64,000 bases of DNA from Brevibacillus fluminis (GCF_003710825.1 NZ_RHHQ01000012.1:248001-312000); one strand, 5' to 3'; counted from the stretch's first letter, positions 16,661 to 27,222 are shown. Notes: generated from the sequence alone by a model not told the origin. Made by a program: numbers and translations.

Positions 16661-17818
16661 ATGACAGCTGATACATTGCGACAACAAGCTCGGGAGCTGT
16701 TGCCTAGGCTGGTCGACATCCGTCGTGATCTGCACCGTTATCCCGAATTATCGATGAACGAGTTTGAGACGACGAAAAAAATTCGCACGTTTTTGGCGGA
16801 TGCAGGAGTCGGTCTTCTCCCGCTGGACCTGCCGGTCGGAGTGCTGGCTGAGGTCGTGGGCGCCGAGCCAGGACCGACAATCGCACTACGCGCCGATATT
16901 GACGCGCTGCCAGTGAAGGAAGAGACAGGTCTTCCGTTTGCATCCGTCATAGAAGGCAGGATGCATGCGTGCGGCCACGACTTTCATACCGCTGCTATTC
17001 TGGGGGCTGCGGTTTTGCTGCAAAAAAACGTCCACAAGCTGAAAGGGCGCGTACGGTTTTTGTTTCAGCCGGGGGAGGAGAACGGCAAAGGGGCACAGGC
17101 GTTGATTGAAGCGGGGGCGCTTGCGGGTGTAAAAGCCATTTTTGGTATGCACAACAAGCCGGAATTGCCTGTCGGAACGATTGGATTGTCGGAAGGACCG
17201 CTGATGGCCAGCGTGGATGGCTTCCGCATCGCTGTTACAGGTAAAGGTGGCCATGCTGCCATTCCGGATGCGGTCATCGATCCGATCGTCGCAGCGAGCG
17301 CGATCGTCGGCGGCTTGCAGACGGCGGTCAGCCGCAGCATCAGCCCGTTCGACAGCGCGGTCGTGTCTGTGTGCAGCTTCCAGGCGGGCACGACCTGGAA
17401 CGTCATTCCCGATCATGCTGTACTGGAAGGGACGTTTCGTACGTTTGCGCCGCATGTGAGGAAAAAGCTGCCAGAGCTGATCACCCGCATCTCGTCCGGC
17501 ATCGCCGCAGGCTATGGAGCCGAGGCGAAACCGACGTGGTTCACGGGAATTCCTACGGTGACGAATGAAGCGGTGACGACGGGCATTTTCCGCCAGGCAG
17601 CCGAGCAGCTGGGGCTGGCGATCGTCGAGGCGCGCCGTTCGGGCGGCGGCGAGGATTTCGCCCGTTACCAGGAGCTGGTGCCGGGCTGCTTCATCTGGAT
17701 GGGAACGAGTGGCACGGAGGAATGGCACCACCCTAAGTTCACCGTGAATGAAGAGGCATTGGTACCAAGCGCAGCCTTGTTTGCGTTGACGGCGATCGTG
17801 GCGGCCGAGCAGCTGTAG
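16661..17818 (+). CDS. M20 family amidohydrolase / N-acyl-amino acid deacylase
   Basis: 385 residues, AAAAAGGAG upstream of the ATG. Metal-site motifs are present: MHACGHDFHTAA, FQPGEENGKGA, and a terminal EEWHHPKFTVNEEAL. It resembles amidohydrolases such as YxeP/YtnL and hippurate hydrolase. In B. subtilis, family members next to Tcy transporters deacetylate N-acetyl-S-alkylcysteines (SndA/SndB), and the identical context supports that role here. The precise acyl substrate is inferred. Confidence 0.85.
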   Translation: MTADTLRQQARELLPRLVDIRRDLHRYPELSMNEFETTKKIRTFLADAGVGLLPLDLPVGVLAEVVGAEPGPTIALRADIDALPVKEETGLPFASVIEGRMHACGHDFHTAAILGAAVLLQKNVHKLKGRVRFLFQPGEENGKGAQALIEAGALAGVKAIFGMHNKPELPVGTIGLSEGPLMASVDGFRIAVTGKGGHAAIPDAVIDPIVAASAIVGGLQTAVSRSISPFDSAVVSVCSFQAGTTWNVIPDHAVLEGTFRTFAPHVRKKLPELITRISSGIAAGYGAEAKPTWFTGIPTVTNEAVTTGIFRQAAEQLGLAIVEARRSGGGEDFARYQELVPGCFIWMGTSGTEEWHHPKFTVNEEALVPSAALFALTAIVAAEQL

Positions 17819-17977
17819 GCGTTGGCTTCGATCGAATCTTTCGATCATCGGATCGATTTCTCTTATAACCGAGAGAGGCGCGCCGGTGATACACTTTTTT
17901 TAGTATTAATCCGACTATTCTTATCTGTATTGTGTGGATAGTGATTTGCTCGGCAAACAGGGAAAGAGGAGGAATTC

Positions 17978-19336
17978 ATGATGGCAAACAAACGCCAATT
18001 GAAACTGGGAACGATGCTTCATGGCGCGGGTGGGCACATGGCAGCATGGCGGCATCCGCAAGCCGTCATCGATGCGAGCGTCAATGTTGAATTTTACAAA
18101 AGTCTGGTGAAGTCGGCGGAGGCCGCCAAATTCGACTTGGTATTCGTAGCAGACGGCCTATACATTACGGAAAAATCTCATCCCAATTTCCTGAACCGGT
18201 TTGAGCCGATTACGATCCTGTCAGCGCTGGCGTCGGTAAGCAGCAAGATCGGTCTGGTCGGCACGCTGTCCACATCCTACAGCGATCCATACACAGTGGC
18301 GCGTCAGTTCGCTTCGCTCGACCTGATCAGCAATGGCCGAGCGGGCTGGAATGCGGTTACGTCGCCGTTGGAAGGGTCTGCGTTTAATTATAGCCGCGAT
18401 GAGCATCCGTCCCATGAGCTGCGCTACCGGATCGCCAACGAATTTTTACAGGTGGCCAAAGGCTTGTGGGACTCATGGGAGGATGACGCTTTTATCCGCA
18501 ATCGCGAAACCGGCCAATTCATTGATCCGGCTAAGATGCACCGGCTCGATCACAAAGGAGAATTTTTCTCCATTCAAGGTCCGCTCAACATCGCGCGGTC
18601 CCGCCAAGGACAGCCTTTGATTTTCCAAGCGGGCTCGTCTGAGGCAGGCAAAGATTTGGCGGCCAAAGAAGCGGATGCCGTCTTCACGGGACATGAAAGC
18701 CTCGAGGAGGCAAAGCGCTTTTATAAAGATGTAAAAGAGCGGGCGGTCGCCTACGGGCGTTCTCCGGAAGACATCAAGATTTTCCCCGGCATCAACCCGA
18801 TTATCGGTGAGACGGTAGAGGAAGCGGAGCGCAAGTATCAGGAGATCGCAGGATTGGTCAGCATCGAGGATGCGCTTAATTATTTGGGCCGCTATTTCGA
18901 TCACTTTGACTTCTCGCAATATCCGCTCGATGAGCCGGTGCCTGACCTGGGCGCATTGGGCAGCGAGGGCTTCAAAAGCACGTCCGACTGGATCAAGCGG
19001 ATCGCCAAAGAGGAAAACTTGACGCTGCGCCAGCTAGCCTTGCGCGTCACCACGCCTCGCAAGGAAGGCTTCATCGGCACACCAGTGCAGGTTGCTGACC
19101 ACATCCAGCAATGGTTCGAGGAAGAGGCTGCGGATGGCTTCATGATCGGCAGCGCGGTTTTGCCAGTGGGGTTGAACGATTTCATCCAGTACGTCGTGCC
19201 GATTTTGCAAGAGCGCGGCCTGTTTCGCACCGAGTATGAGCACGATACACTTCGCGGCAATCTGGGTCTGCCAATTCCGGCCAACCGTTACACGATCGCA
19301 AGAGAATTGAGAGCGGCAGCGGTCGCTCGGCCGTAA
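17978..19336 (+). CDS. flavin monooxygenase, NtaA/SnaA/DszA family (CmoJ-like)
   Basis: 452 residues; ATG at 17978 (or 17981) after GAGGAGG. The N-terminus [19 protein letters not shown] and the core [19 protein letters not shown] are hallmarks of FMNH2-dependent NtaA/DszA-type oxygenases. The best-characterised Bacillus relative in such a cluster is CmoJ (YtnJ), which oxidatively cleaves S-alkylcysteine derivatives. Reduced flavin would come from the reductase at 10886. The 160-bp gap before it has no clear terminator, so it may share the upstream transcript. Confidence 0.86.
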   Translation: MMANKRQLKLGTMLHGAGGHMAAWRHPQAVIDASVNVEFYKSLVKSAEAAKFDLVFVADGLYITEKSHPNFLNRFEPITILSALASVSSKIGLVGTLSTSYSDPYTVARQFASLDLISNGRAGWNAVTSPLEGSAFNYSRDEHPSHELRYRIANEFLQVAKGLWDSWEDDAFIRNRETGQFIDPAKMHRLDHKGEFFSIQGPLNIARSRQGQPLIFQAGSSEAGKDLAAKEADAVFTGHESLEEAKRFYKDVKERAVAYGRSPEDIKIFPGINPIIGETVEEAERKYQEIAGLVSIEDALNYLGRYFDHFDFSQYPLDEPVPDLGALGSEGFKSTSDWIKRIAKEENLTLRQLALRVTTPRKEGFIGTPVQVADHIQQWFEEEAADGFMIGSAVLPVGLNDFIQYVVPILQERGLFRTEYEHDTLRGNLGLPIPANRYTIARELRAAAVARP

Positions 19337-19368
19337 CCGATTGAAATAGATGGGGGAGAGAAGAAGAG

Positions 19369-21030
19369 ATGGCGAAACGGGCGATAACGTACGTATCAAT
19401 CTTGTCGGTATTTTTGCTGGTATTGGCTGGTTGCGGCGGCGGGCAGCAAACAGCTGACAGCAAGCCTGCCGCTGCGACGGCACAAGAAAAAGGAGCGGGA
19501 GCAGCCGAGGGAGAGGGCGGCGAGCTTACTTACGCGCTGGCTACCTCACCGAGCGGGCTTGACCCCAATGTGGTTCCGGGGGCAGTCGATTATCGGGTTA
19601 TGCGCTCTATTTACGACAGCTTGGTCATCCAGCTACCAGATAAGTCAATCAAGCCGTGGCTAGCCACCGAGTGGACGGTGTCACCTGATGGCAAAACGTA
19701 CACGTTCAAGCTGCGCAAAGATGTCAAGTTCCATGACGGCACGCCGTTCAACGCCGCAGCGGTCAAAGCCAACTTCGACCGGATCGTGGATCCGAAAACG
19801 AAGTCGCGGTTTGCCGTCACGCTGATCGGACCGTACGAATCGTCAGAGGTGGTCGACGATTACACGGTCAAAGTCAATCTGAAATCGCCGTACAGCGCGT
19901 TTTTGAGCAGCTTGAGTCAGGCGTTTCTCGGCATCGTTTCACCGACAGCGGCTGAGAAATACGGCGATCAGCTGAAAAAGAACCCGGTCGGAACGGGGCC
20001 GTTCAAGTTTGCCGGTTGGGTGGAAAATCAGGCGATCACACTGGAGAAAAACCCGGATTACAAATGGGGGCCAGCGATTGCCGAAAACACGGGTCCAGTT
20101 CACATCGACAAGCTGACGTTCAAAATAATACCGGAAGAAGCGACGCGAATCGGCAGCGTGCAGAGCGGCCAAATTTTGTCGGCCGAAACTGTTCCACCGC
20201 AAAACATCATCGCGCTGAAAAACGACCCGAACGTGCAGCTGCTTCAGCACGAATCGACCGGCATCCCGTACACGCTGATGATGAATCAGGCGCATGCGCC
20301 GTGGGATGAGCTGAAAGCGCGAAAAGCGGTGCAGCTCGGCATCGACTTTGATGCGATCGTCAAAACCTTGTACTTGGGCACCTATCAACGTGCATGGTCG
20401 CCGCTGTCACCGTCCGTGCTCGGCTACAACAGCGCCGTGGAAAACAGCTTTAAGCCAAACCCTGAAGAATCCAAACGTCTGCTCGATGAATTGGGCTGGG
20501 TTCCAGGTCCGGACGGTATCCGTGTAAAAGATGGCAAACGGCTGACCATTCGCTATATCGACGGGTCGCCGAACCGTGAAAAACGGAACGATATCGCCGC
20601 GATGATCAAGCAGCAGCTCAAGCAGGTGGGGATCGAGGTCAACGTGGAAATTGCCGCTGACACGGCGCCATTGGTCATGGACCAAGGTGTGAACGACATT
20701 CACGGAGTCAGCAACGTGTCGGGCGACCCGGACATTTTGCGCAGCTTTTTCCATACGAATGCGATTCCGGCTCCTGGCAAATGGGGGCATAACCATACGC
20801 ACAAATCCGATCCTCAGCTGGATCAATGGCTGGAGGAAGGGTTGAGGGAGAGCGATCCGGCCAAACGGGCGGAGATTTACAAAAAAGTGCAAAGCTACGT
20901 GGTCGAAAATGCATACGGCTTCCCGGTTTATGTCTTCCCGTACACCGTAGCGGCGTCCAAATCGGTCACTGGCTTGAAGTTCGACGCGCTCGGCTATCCG
21001 CTGTTCTACGATGTGGCGCTGAAAAAATGA
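19369..21030 (+). CDS. dipeptide/oligopeptide-type ABC transporter, binding lipoprotein
   Basis: 553 residues. Lipoprotein signal ending in LVLAGC (Cys about residue 22), then a Gly/Ala-rich linker and a family 5 solute-binding domain. The typical motif TYTFKLRKDVKFHDGTPFNA lies near 105-125. The complete transporter (two permeases, fused ATPases) follows. Ligands of this family include peptides, nickel, glutathione and opines. Next to C-S-cleaving enzymes, glutathione or peptide S-conjugates are reasonable candidates. Confidence 0.88.
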   Translation: MAKRAITYVSILSVFLLVLAGCGGGQQTADSKPAAATAQEKGAGAAEGEGGELTYALATSPSGLDPNVVPGAVDYRVMRSIYDSLVIQLPDKSIKPWLATEWTVSPDGKTYTFKLRKDVKFHDGTPFNAAAVKANFDRIVDPKTKSRFAVTLIGPYESSEVVDDYTVKVNLKSPYSAFLSSLSQAFLGIVSPTAAEKYGDQLKKNPVGTGPFKFAGWVENQAITLEKNPDYKWGPAIAENTGPVHIDKLTFKIIPEEATRIGSVQSGQILSAETVPPQNIIALKNDPNVQLLQHESTGIPYTLMMNQAHAPWDELKARKAVQLGIDFDAIVKTLYLGTYQRAWSPLSPSVLGYNSAVENSFKPNPEESKRLLDELGWVPGPDGIRVKDGKRLTIRYIDGSPNREKRNDIAAMIKQQLKQVGIEVNVEIAADTAPLVMDQGVNDIHGVSNVSGDPDILRSFFHTNAIPAPGKWGHNHTHKSDPQLDQWLEEGLRESDPAKRAEIYKKVQSYVVENAYGFPVYVFPYTVAASKSVTGLKFDALGYPLFYDVALKK

Positions 21031-21055
21031 TGAATGACAAAGGAGGCTGGTCGCG

Positions 21056-21994
21056 ATGGGCCGCGTACTGATCGGACGATTGTTTTCCTCCGTACTGGTG
21101 ATCATCGGCGCTTTGGTGCTTGTCTTCTTTATCCTGTATTTGCTACCTGGCGATCCGGTCTTGACGATGATGGCCGGAACGCCGGCCAGCCCCGAAGCCG
21201 TCGCGAACCTGCGTCACCAGCTGGGGCTGGACCAACCGGTGACGGTCCAGTTCGGCAACTATTTCTGGAACATGCTGCGCGGCGATTTCGGCCATTCGCT
21301 CTTCAACGACGAACCGGTGCTGCCGGCGATTCTGGAACAGTTCCCAGCGACAGCCGCACTGACGCTGGCAAGCTCCGCCATCGCGCTCTTTGTCGGCGTC
21401 GTGCTCGGGGTGCTGTCAGCGATTCACCGCGGCGGCGCCATCGACGTGGTGGCCCGCATCATCAGCTTGTTCGGGATCTCCATGCCGACGTTTTGGTCAG
21501 GAATCCTGCTGATCCTGGTGTTCTCGGTCTATTTCAACTGGTTCCCAGCGATGGGGTCGGACGGATTCAAGACGCTTGTTTTGCCGGCGACCGCTTTGGG
21601 CATGGTGGGTGCGGGCTTCATCGTACGGATGGTGCGCAACAGCATGCTGGAAGTGATCAACGAGCAGTTTATCGTCACGTTGCGGGCCAAAGGCATTTCG
21701 GAGCGGGCGGTCATGTACCAGCACGTGCTGCGCAACGCGCTGATTCCGGCGATCACGATGATCGGCGTGCAGATCGGCGAGCTGATGGCGGGAGCCGTCG
21801 TCATCGAGACGGTATTTTCCCGACAAGGTATCGGTCGGCTGATCGCAGGCGCGATCACGTCCAAAGATTTGCCTGTCGTGCAAGGCGTCGTCTTTTTTTC
21901 GGCGATTGTGTACGTGCTTGTCAATTTACTGGTGGATCTTTCCTACTCGGTGATTGATCCGCGGGTGAGACGGATGGAGGGTGGGCGTTCATGA
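21056..21994 (+). CDS. ABC transporter permease, DppB type
   Basis: 312 residues, six membrane segments, first helix in residues 9-30 and a large DppB-type periplasmic loop (PGDPVLTMMAGTPASPEAVA). The EAA-like loop lies near LRAKGISERAVMYQHVLRNA. AAAGGAGG precedes the start. It ends with a four-base overlap with the next permease. Confidence 0.9.
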   Translation: MGRVLIGRLFSSVLVIIGALVLVFFILYLLPGDPVLTMMAGTPASPEAVANLRHQLGLDQPVTVQFGNYFWNMLRGDFGHSLFNDEPVLPAILEQFPATAALTLASSAIALFVGVVLGVLSAIHRGGAIDVVARIISLFGISMPTFWSGILLILVFSVYFNWFPAMGSDGFKTLVLPATALGMVGAGFIVRMVRNSMLEVINEQFIVTLRAKGISERAVMYQHVLRNALIPAITMIGVQIGELMAGAVVIETVFSRQGIGRLIAGAITSKDLPVVQGVVFFSAIVYVLVNLLVDLSYSVIDPRVRRMEGGRS

Positions 21995-22884
21995 AGGATA
22001 CCGTATCGGTAGAAGCCGTATTTCCACGCAAAAACATAACAGTTTCACCATCAGCGGTCCCGCAATGGTTCACGCTTCCCCATCTCTTTTTGTATGGTGC
22101 TGGCACAGTCATCCTGCTGATCGTGCTGGGCACGATCGCTCCGCAATGGCTGGCGCCTTACTCGCCGACCGAGATGCGGCCGGATTGGATTTTGCAGCCG
22201 CCAAGCTCGACCAATTGGATGGGGACCGATTATTTCGGGCGTGACGTGCTGAGCGTCATCATTTACGGCAGCCGCGACTCGCTTCTGATCGGCGTCGCCT
22301 CCGTCTTGATCGGCGGGCTTACAGGCGGCTTGATCGGCTCGGTGTCCGGCTATGTCGGCGGAGTGGTGGATGCGATTTTGATGCGATTGATCGATATTTT
22401 GATGACGATTCCGAGCGTCTTGCTGGCGCTGGCGATTGCGGCGGCGCTCGGGCCGAGCCTGTTCAATGTGGTATTGGCCGTAAGCGTCGCGGAAATTCCT
22501 AGGTTCGCCCGTGTGATGCGCAGTCAGGTGATCAGCGTGAAAAACCGTTCATTCATCACAGCGTCGCGTTCTATCGGGACGCCACATCTGCACATTTTTT
22601 TGCGACATGTGCTGCCGAATTCGCTCTCGCCGTTTTTGGTCATGAGCACGATCGGAGTCGGCTCCTCGATCTTGATTGGTTCGGGTCTCAGCTTTCTCGG
22701 TTTGGGCGTGCTGCGGGAGATTCCTGATTGGGGGAATCTGCTGTCGCAGGGGAGAGGCTATTTGACGGTGGCTTGGTGGATCGCGACATTTCCCGGGCTT
22801 GCGATCACGCTGTTCGTGCTATCGGTCAATCTGCTCGGGGACAAATTGCGCGATACGCTCGATCCTAAAAGCAGCCGCGCGTAG
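21991..22884 (+). CDS. ABC transporter permease, DppC type
   Basis: 297 residues, start coupled to the upstream stop (ATGA). It has the DppC signature MGTDYFGRDVLSVIIYGSR at about 72-90 and five to six helices. It pairs with the DppB-type subunit to form the channel. Confidence 0.9.
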   Translation: MKDTVSVEAVFPRKNITVSPSAVPQWFTLPHLFLYGAGTVILLIVLGTIAPQWLAPYSPTEMRPDWILQPPSSTNWMGTDYFGRDVLSVIIYGSRDSLLIGVASVLIGGLTGGLIGSVSGYVGGVVDAILMRLIDILMTIPSVLLALAIAAALGPSLFNVVLAVSVAEIPRFARVMRSQVISVKNRSFITASRSIGTPHLHIFLRHVLPNSLSPFLVMSTIGVGSSILIGSGLSFLGLGVLREIPDWGNLLSQGRGYLTVAWWIATFPGLAITLFVLSVNLLGDKLRDTLDPKSSRA

Positions 22885-22926
22885 CAGCGGATGAAGAACA
22901 GGTTTTCAAAGCAGGAGGTGGCAAAC

Positions 22927-24960
22927 ATAAAGGCATTGCTCGATATTTCGCATCTCTCTGTCGATTTCAAGACAAAAACTGGCCTGCTGCGGGCGATCAC
23001 CGACGTGTCGCTCGCGATCGAGCCAGGCGAGACCGTGTGCCTGGTCGGCGAGTCGGGGAGTGGCAAGACGATCACATCCAAAGCCGTGATGCGGCTGATT
23101 GATTACGAGAACGGCGTGATCGCAGGGGGGAACATCTGGCTGGGCGATATCGACCTAACTGCATTGACGCAAGAAGAGGTCAGCCGCCTGCGCGGGAAAA
23201 AAATCGCGATGGTCTTCCAGGAGCCGATGGCGGCGTTCGATCCGGTGTTTACGATCGGCAAGCAAATCGTCGAGGTGATCGTGCGGCACAAGCAAGCAAC
23301 GCGTACTCAGGCAAAGGAGCGCGCTGTCTATTTGCTGCAGCGAGTCGGCATTCCTGAGCCCCACATCCGGATGAACCAATACCCGGGCGAGCTGTCCGGC
23401 GGCATGCTGCAGCGAGCGATGATCGCCATGGCGCTGGCGTGCGGGCCTGAGCTATTGATCGCGGATGAGCCGACGACGGCGCTCGATGTAACGATTCAGT
23501 CGCAGATTTTGCATCTGCTGCAGGAATTGAAAAGCGAGTTCAACATGGCGATCCTGCTGATAACCCATGATATGGGGATTGCCGCCGAAATTGCTGACCG
23601 GATCGTCGTCATGTACGCCGGACAGATTGTCGAGCAGGCGACGGTCTATCAGCTGTTTGCGCAGCCGCACCATCCGTATACGCGCGGGCTGTTGCGGTCC
23701 ATTCCGAAGCTAGCGGGGAATCGGCAGGAAAAGCTTTACTCAATCACAGGCTCCATTCCGAGTCTGTCAGCATTGCCCACAGGCTGCCGCTTTCATCCGC
23801 GCTGCCCGCATGCGACACAGCAGTGCGTGGACAGCAGCCCGCCGCTTCATGAAGTAAACCAGCGCCAAGTGGCATGCTGGCATGCGGAAGAGCTGGCAAA
23901 AGCGGACACAGGTGATGAAACGACGGGCCGACAGACGGCTACTGCGCACGCGACTGTGCTGGAGCATGATTTGGCACTGGTCGATGAAGTGCGGCGTGAA
24001 ACGCTGTTTGACATAAAAGAAGTGAGCAAGTTTTACCCGATCAGACAAGGGGCGCTCAAGCGCACGACAGGCATGATCCGCGCGGTGGACAACGTCTCGT
24101 TTACCATCGGCAAAGGAGAAACGTTTGGGCTGGTCGGCGAATCGGGCAGCGGTAAATCGACGCTCGGACGGGTGCTGCTGCAGTTGGAACGGGCGACGGC
24201 AGGAAAGGTGTTGTTCCAGGGGCACGATCTCACGCAGCAGCAGATCAAGCGGTTGCGGGAGAGCCGCCGCCACATGCAGATGATTTTTCAAGATCCGTAC
24301 AATTCGCTTGATCCGCGCTGGAGCATCGGCGACATCATCGGCGAGCCGCTGTGGATTCATGACGGTCTGCGGGGCAAGGAAAAGCAGGAGCGGGTCGAAC
24401 AGCTGCTCGCGCAGGTTGGCTTAAGCCCTTCGTGGTACGACCGCTTTCCGCACGAATTTTCCGGCGGCCAGCGGCAGCGAATCGGAATTGCCCGCGCGAT
24501 TGCAACGAACCCGCAGTTCGTGCTGGCGGATGAAGCCGTCTCCGCGCTCGATGTGTCCGTCCAATCGCAGATCGTCAATCTGCTGCAAGATTTGCAGAGC
24601 AGGCTCGGCCTCACTTATTTATTCATCGGCCACGGGCTTAGCATCGTTCGGCACATCTCCACGCGGATCGGCGTGATGTATCTCGGCAAGCTGGTCGAGA
24701 TCGCGCCGAGCGAGGAGCTGTTCGCCAATGCCGCGCACCATTACACAAAAGCGTTGCTTGCCTCTATCCCTTCGACCGATCCGACGAAAAGGAGGGGGGG
24801 CGTCACCATTCAGGGAGAAATCCCGTCGCCCGCCAATCCGCCGTCCGGCTGCCGCTTCCATACGCGGTGCCCGGCTGCGACCGCTCGATGCAGGGAGCAA
24901 GCGCCACAGCTTGATGAAGTGCGCAGCGATCACTGGGTCGCCTGCCACCACCCTGTCTAA
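22927..24960 (+). CDS. fused double ATPase (DppD-DppF) of the peptide-type transporter
   Basis: Two complete ATP-binding cassettes in one chain. The first has Walker A GESGSGKT and signature LSGGM; the second has GESGSGKS and FSGGQRQR. Each is followed by the Cys-containing oligopeptide C-terminal motif ([18 protein letters not shown]). The start is unusual: an ATG at 22891 has no ribosome site, whereas AGGAGG at 22913-22918 lies 8 nt before an in-frame ATA at 22927, giving a 677-residue protein that begins where the family normally does. The frame from 22891 would be 689 residues. Fusion of the two cassettes is known in this family. Confidence 0.88.
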   Translation: MKALLDISHLSVDFKTKTGLLRAITDVSLAIEPGETVCLVGESGSGKTITSKAVMRLIDYENGVIAGGNIWLGDIDLTALTQEEVSRLRGKKIAMVFQEPMAAFDPVFTIGKQIVEVIVRHKQATRTQAKERAVYLLQRVGIPEPHIRMNQYPGELSGGMLQRAMIAMALACGPELLIADEPTTALDVTIQSQILHLLQELKSEFNMAILLITHDMGIAAEIADRIVVMYAGQIVEQATVYQLFAQPHHPYTRGLLRSIPKLAGNRQEKLYSITGSIPSLSALPTGCRFHPRCPHATQQCVDSSPPLHEVNQRQVACWHAEELAKADTGDETTGRQTATAHATVLEHDLALVDEVRRETLFDIKEVSKFYPIRQGALKRTTGMIRAVDNVSFTIGKGETFGLVGESGSGKSTLGRVLLQLERATAGKVLFQGHDLTQQQIKRLRESRRHMQMIFQDPYNSLDPRWSIGDIIGEPLWIHDGLRGKEKQERVEQLLAQVGLSPSWYDRFPHEFSGGQRQRIGIARAIATNPQFVLADEAVSALDVSVQSQIVNLLQDLQSRLGLTYLFIGHGLSIVRHISTRIGVMYLGKLVEIAPSEELFANAAHHYTKALLASIPSTDPTKRRGGVTIQGEIPSPANPPSGCRFHTRCPAATARCREQAPQLDEVRSDHWVACHHPV

Positions 24961-24975
24961 CCAAAGGAGGATAAT

Positions 24976-25458
24976 ATGAGTCAAAGCAAAATCGACATCA
25001 ACAGCTATCTCGCTATACACCAGCATTTGCAGGAAGCCATCGCGGGGCTGACGGCGGAACAGCTCGTCTGGAAAGAAGCCCCGCACAAATGGAGCGTGAC
25101 GGAAGTGTTGGCGCATCTGGCCGACCACAACCTCATCGTTTCTTTCCGCATTCGCGCGATACTCGCCGGATCGACCGACCGTTTGCCTGGCTTCGATCAA
25201 GACAAGTGGGTTAGTGAGACCCGGGCCAACCAAAGCGCTGCGGCGGACATTCTCGCGCTGTTTCAGGCGCTGCTTGTGTATAACAGCAGCCTGTTTTCAC
25301 GGCTGACCGATGAGGAATGGGAGAAGGAGGGAATCAATTTCAAAGGAGAGCCGCTCACGCTCGCAGGAGCCGTTCAAGCGTTTATCAAGCATGCGCACCA
25401 CCATATCGGTCAAATCGAGCGAATTAAAGAGGCGCACGCGGCGGCCGTGGCAAGGTAG
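24976..25458 (+). CDS. DinB-family protein (putative thiol transferase or metalloenzyme)
   Basis: 160 residues after AAAGGAGG. It is a four-helix DinB bundle with the three metal-binding histidine positions (HLADHN near 52 and HAHHHIGQ near 137-144). Some DinB relatives, such as bacillithiol S-transferase BstA, conjugate low-molecular-weight thiols to electrophiles. That would fit an S-conjugate salvage operon, but the assignment rests on context. Confidence 0.8.
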   Translation: MSQSKIDINSYLAIHQHLQEAIAGLTAEQLVWKEAPHKWSVTEVLAHLADHNLIVSFRIRAILAGSTDRLPGFDQDKWVSETRANQSAAADILALFQALLVYNSSLFSRLTDEEWEKEGINFKGEPLTLAGAVQAFIKHAHHHIGQIERIKEAHAAAVAR

Positions 25459-25463
25459 CTGGG

Positions 25464-26837
25464 ATGATGGAGAACGGGGTTGCTGCTGGAAAATCGCTGC
25501 CTAATGAGGACAGAGCACGGAAAACAACGTATGATGACCGGTTCATAGCGACAGCAGGGAATCTCTTTCAAAAGCTGGTGAACTGGCGCCGAGATTTTCA
25601 CCGTCACCCGGAAGTAGGCTGGACGGAGTTTCGGACGGCGGCGATCATCGCGGCTGAACTGTCCGCACTCGGCTTTGCTGTTCGCGCAGGCCGAGAGGTG
25701 GTTGAACCGGGGGCGCGGACGGGCGTTCCACATCCCGACAGCATGCTCGCAGCCAAAAAGCGCGCGCTTCAATTGGGCGCTGAACCCGCCTGGGTCGAAA
25801 AGCTCGAAGACGGGCTCACAGGTGTCGTCGGTGTCTGGGAGACGGGACGGCCGGGGCCAACGGTCGCCTTCCGCTTTGATATCGATGCGCTTCCGATCCG
25901 GGAAGCGGACACGGCTACGCACGTTCCATATCGGCAGGGTTACGCATCGAGAATTGATGGCGTCATGCATGCGTGCGGCCATGATGGGCACGCAGCGATC
26001 GGACTTGGGCTCGCCACGTGGATTGCAGAGGGAGTGGACGGACTGACAGGCACGGTTAAGCTGATTTTCCAACCGGCGGAGGAAGGATCGCGCGGCGCGA
26101 AAGCAATGGTAGCTGCTGGCATATTGGATGAGGTGGATTATCTTCTGTCCGGGCACATCGGCCTGATGGCGACGAGGCAGAACCAGGTCGTGTGCGGCGT
26201 GACCGATTTTTTTGCCTCGCTAAAATGGGACGTCCGCTTTGACGGAGTAGCTGCACATGCCGGTTTCGCACCGCATGAGGGCCGGAATGCGCTGCTCGCT
26301 GCGGCGACCGCGGCTGTGCAGCTCCATGCGATTGCCCGGCACAGCAGCGGTGTGTCACGGATCAATGTAGGGCGTCTTGAAGGCGGCGAATCGCGCAATG
26401 CAATCGCCTCGCACGCTCTGCTCCAGCTAGAGCTGCGGGCCACGACCAACGAGGTGCTTGGCTATCTGGAGACGGAAGCGGGGCGCATCATCCACGCAGC
26501 CGCCCAGATGTACGGCGTGCACGCGGAGATCACGCTTGTAGGCGAATCGATTGCGGCTCCCTGCGATCCGGCGCTCTTGGATATCGTCGAAGCTTGCGCC
26601 CGCGATGAGGAACTGGCAACCAATGTGGTGCGCACACTGCCGTTCAACGCGTCCGAGGACATCACCTACATGATGGAGGCCGTGCAGAAAAGAGGCAGCC
26701 TTGCGACATACATGCTGTTTGGCACCGAGCTTGCAGCTGGCCATCACAATGCTGCTTTCGATTTTCGGGAAGAAACGATGCCGTTGGCTGTCAATCTGTA
26801 TGGACGGGTGCTGAAGCGAATTTCCGCCAAGACATGA
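25464..26837 (+). CDS. M20 amidohydrolase, AbgA-like
   Basis: 457 residues, longer than the deacylase at 16661 because of an insertion around 70-115 that is typical of AbgA (p-aminobenzoyl-glutamate hydrolase A subunit). Metal ligands are visible in MHACGHDGHAAIG and FQPAEEGSRGA. It follows the DinB gene by 5 bp and so belongs to the same operon. It probably cleaves an N-acyl amino acid or dipeptide imported by the adjacent transporter. The start has only a weak ribosome site. Confidence 0.83.
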   Translation: MMENGVAAGKSLPNEDRARKTTYDDRFIATAGNLFQKLVNWRRDFHRHPEVGWTEFRTAAIIAAELSALGFAVRAGREVVEPGARTGVPHPDSMLAAKKRALQLGAEPAWVEKLEDGLTGVVGVWETGRPGPTVAFRFDIDALPIREADTATHVPYRQGYASRIDGVMHACGHDGHAAIGLGLATWIAEGVDGLTGTVKLIFQPAEEGSRGAKAMVAAGILDEVDYLLSGHIGLMATRQNQVVCGVTDFFASLKWDVRFDGVAAHAGFAPHEGRNALLAAATAAVQLHAIARHSSGVSRINVGRLEGGESRNAIASHALLQLELRATTNEVLGYLETEAGRIIHAAAQMYGVHAEITLVGESIAAPCDPALLDIVEACARDEELATNVVRTLPFNASEDITYMMEAVQKRGSLATYMLFGTELAAGHHNAAFDFREETMPLAVNLYGRVLKRISAKT

Positions 26838-26871
26838 AGGCAGCGATATGGGGCAAGGAGGAGACATCATC

Positions 26872-27183
26872 ATGTCCATAAGAGAGCTGGTTCCCTTGGC
26901 CGACAATGATATTTTGAACATGCCGGACATTCAGTTCGCGGCATGGTGCCACGAGCAGTACGGTGTTAATCGGGGTATTTACAATACGATTGACCAGTGG
27001 CTGTTCCAGCGCGGTTTCCGGCAGATCGTTTTGCGCAGAAAAGAGATCATCGCGTTTCTTCGGCAAGTGTCGCGCGAGAAGCGGGGCAAAGCGCAGTCTG
27101 ACCGGATCAAGCTGGGGAAAGGCGTGCTGATCCCCGCGCTGATCGCGCATGTGGAAAGGGAAACGATTGCGCATTCCGGCTAA
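26872..27183 (+). CDS. small hypothetical protein, last gene of the island
   Basis: 103 residues from the ATG at 26872 (AAGGAGGAG 7 nt upstream); earlier in-frame starts have none. Soluble, mixed charge, Lys/Arg-rich C-terminus. I do not recognise a family. It begins 34 bp after the AbgA-like gene and ends at a terminator, so it is co-transcribed with the sulfur island. Confidence 0.65.
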   Translation: MSIRELVPLADNDILNMPDIQFAAWCHEQYGVNRGIYNTIDQWLFQRGFRQIVLRRKEIIAFLRQVSREKRGKAQSDRIKLGKGVLIPALIAHVERETIAHSG

Positions 27184-27194
27184 CATTTCTTTCC

Positions 27195-27222
27195 AACCTT
27201 CCGTCTATGCGGGAGGTTTTTT
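27195..27222 (+). terminator. terminator closing the sulfur island
   Basis: AACCTTCCG and CGGGAGGTT pair around a 6-nt loop and run into six T's. Confidence 0.85.

Noticed and set aside
16886..17848. 320-codon minus-strand frame over the M20 deacylase
   Set aside because: Antisense shadow; the plus-strand protein has intact metal motifs.
17819..17977. Riboswitch or terminator between the M20 gene and the CmoJ-like oxygenase
   Set aside because: A T-run is present (about 17896-17902), but only 4-bp stems precede it and no conserved riboswitch core is seen.
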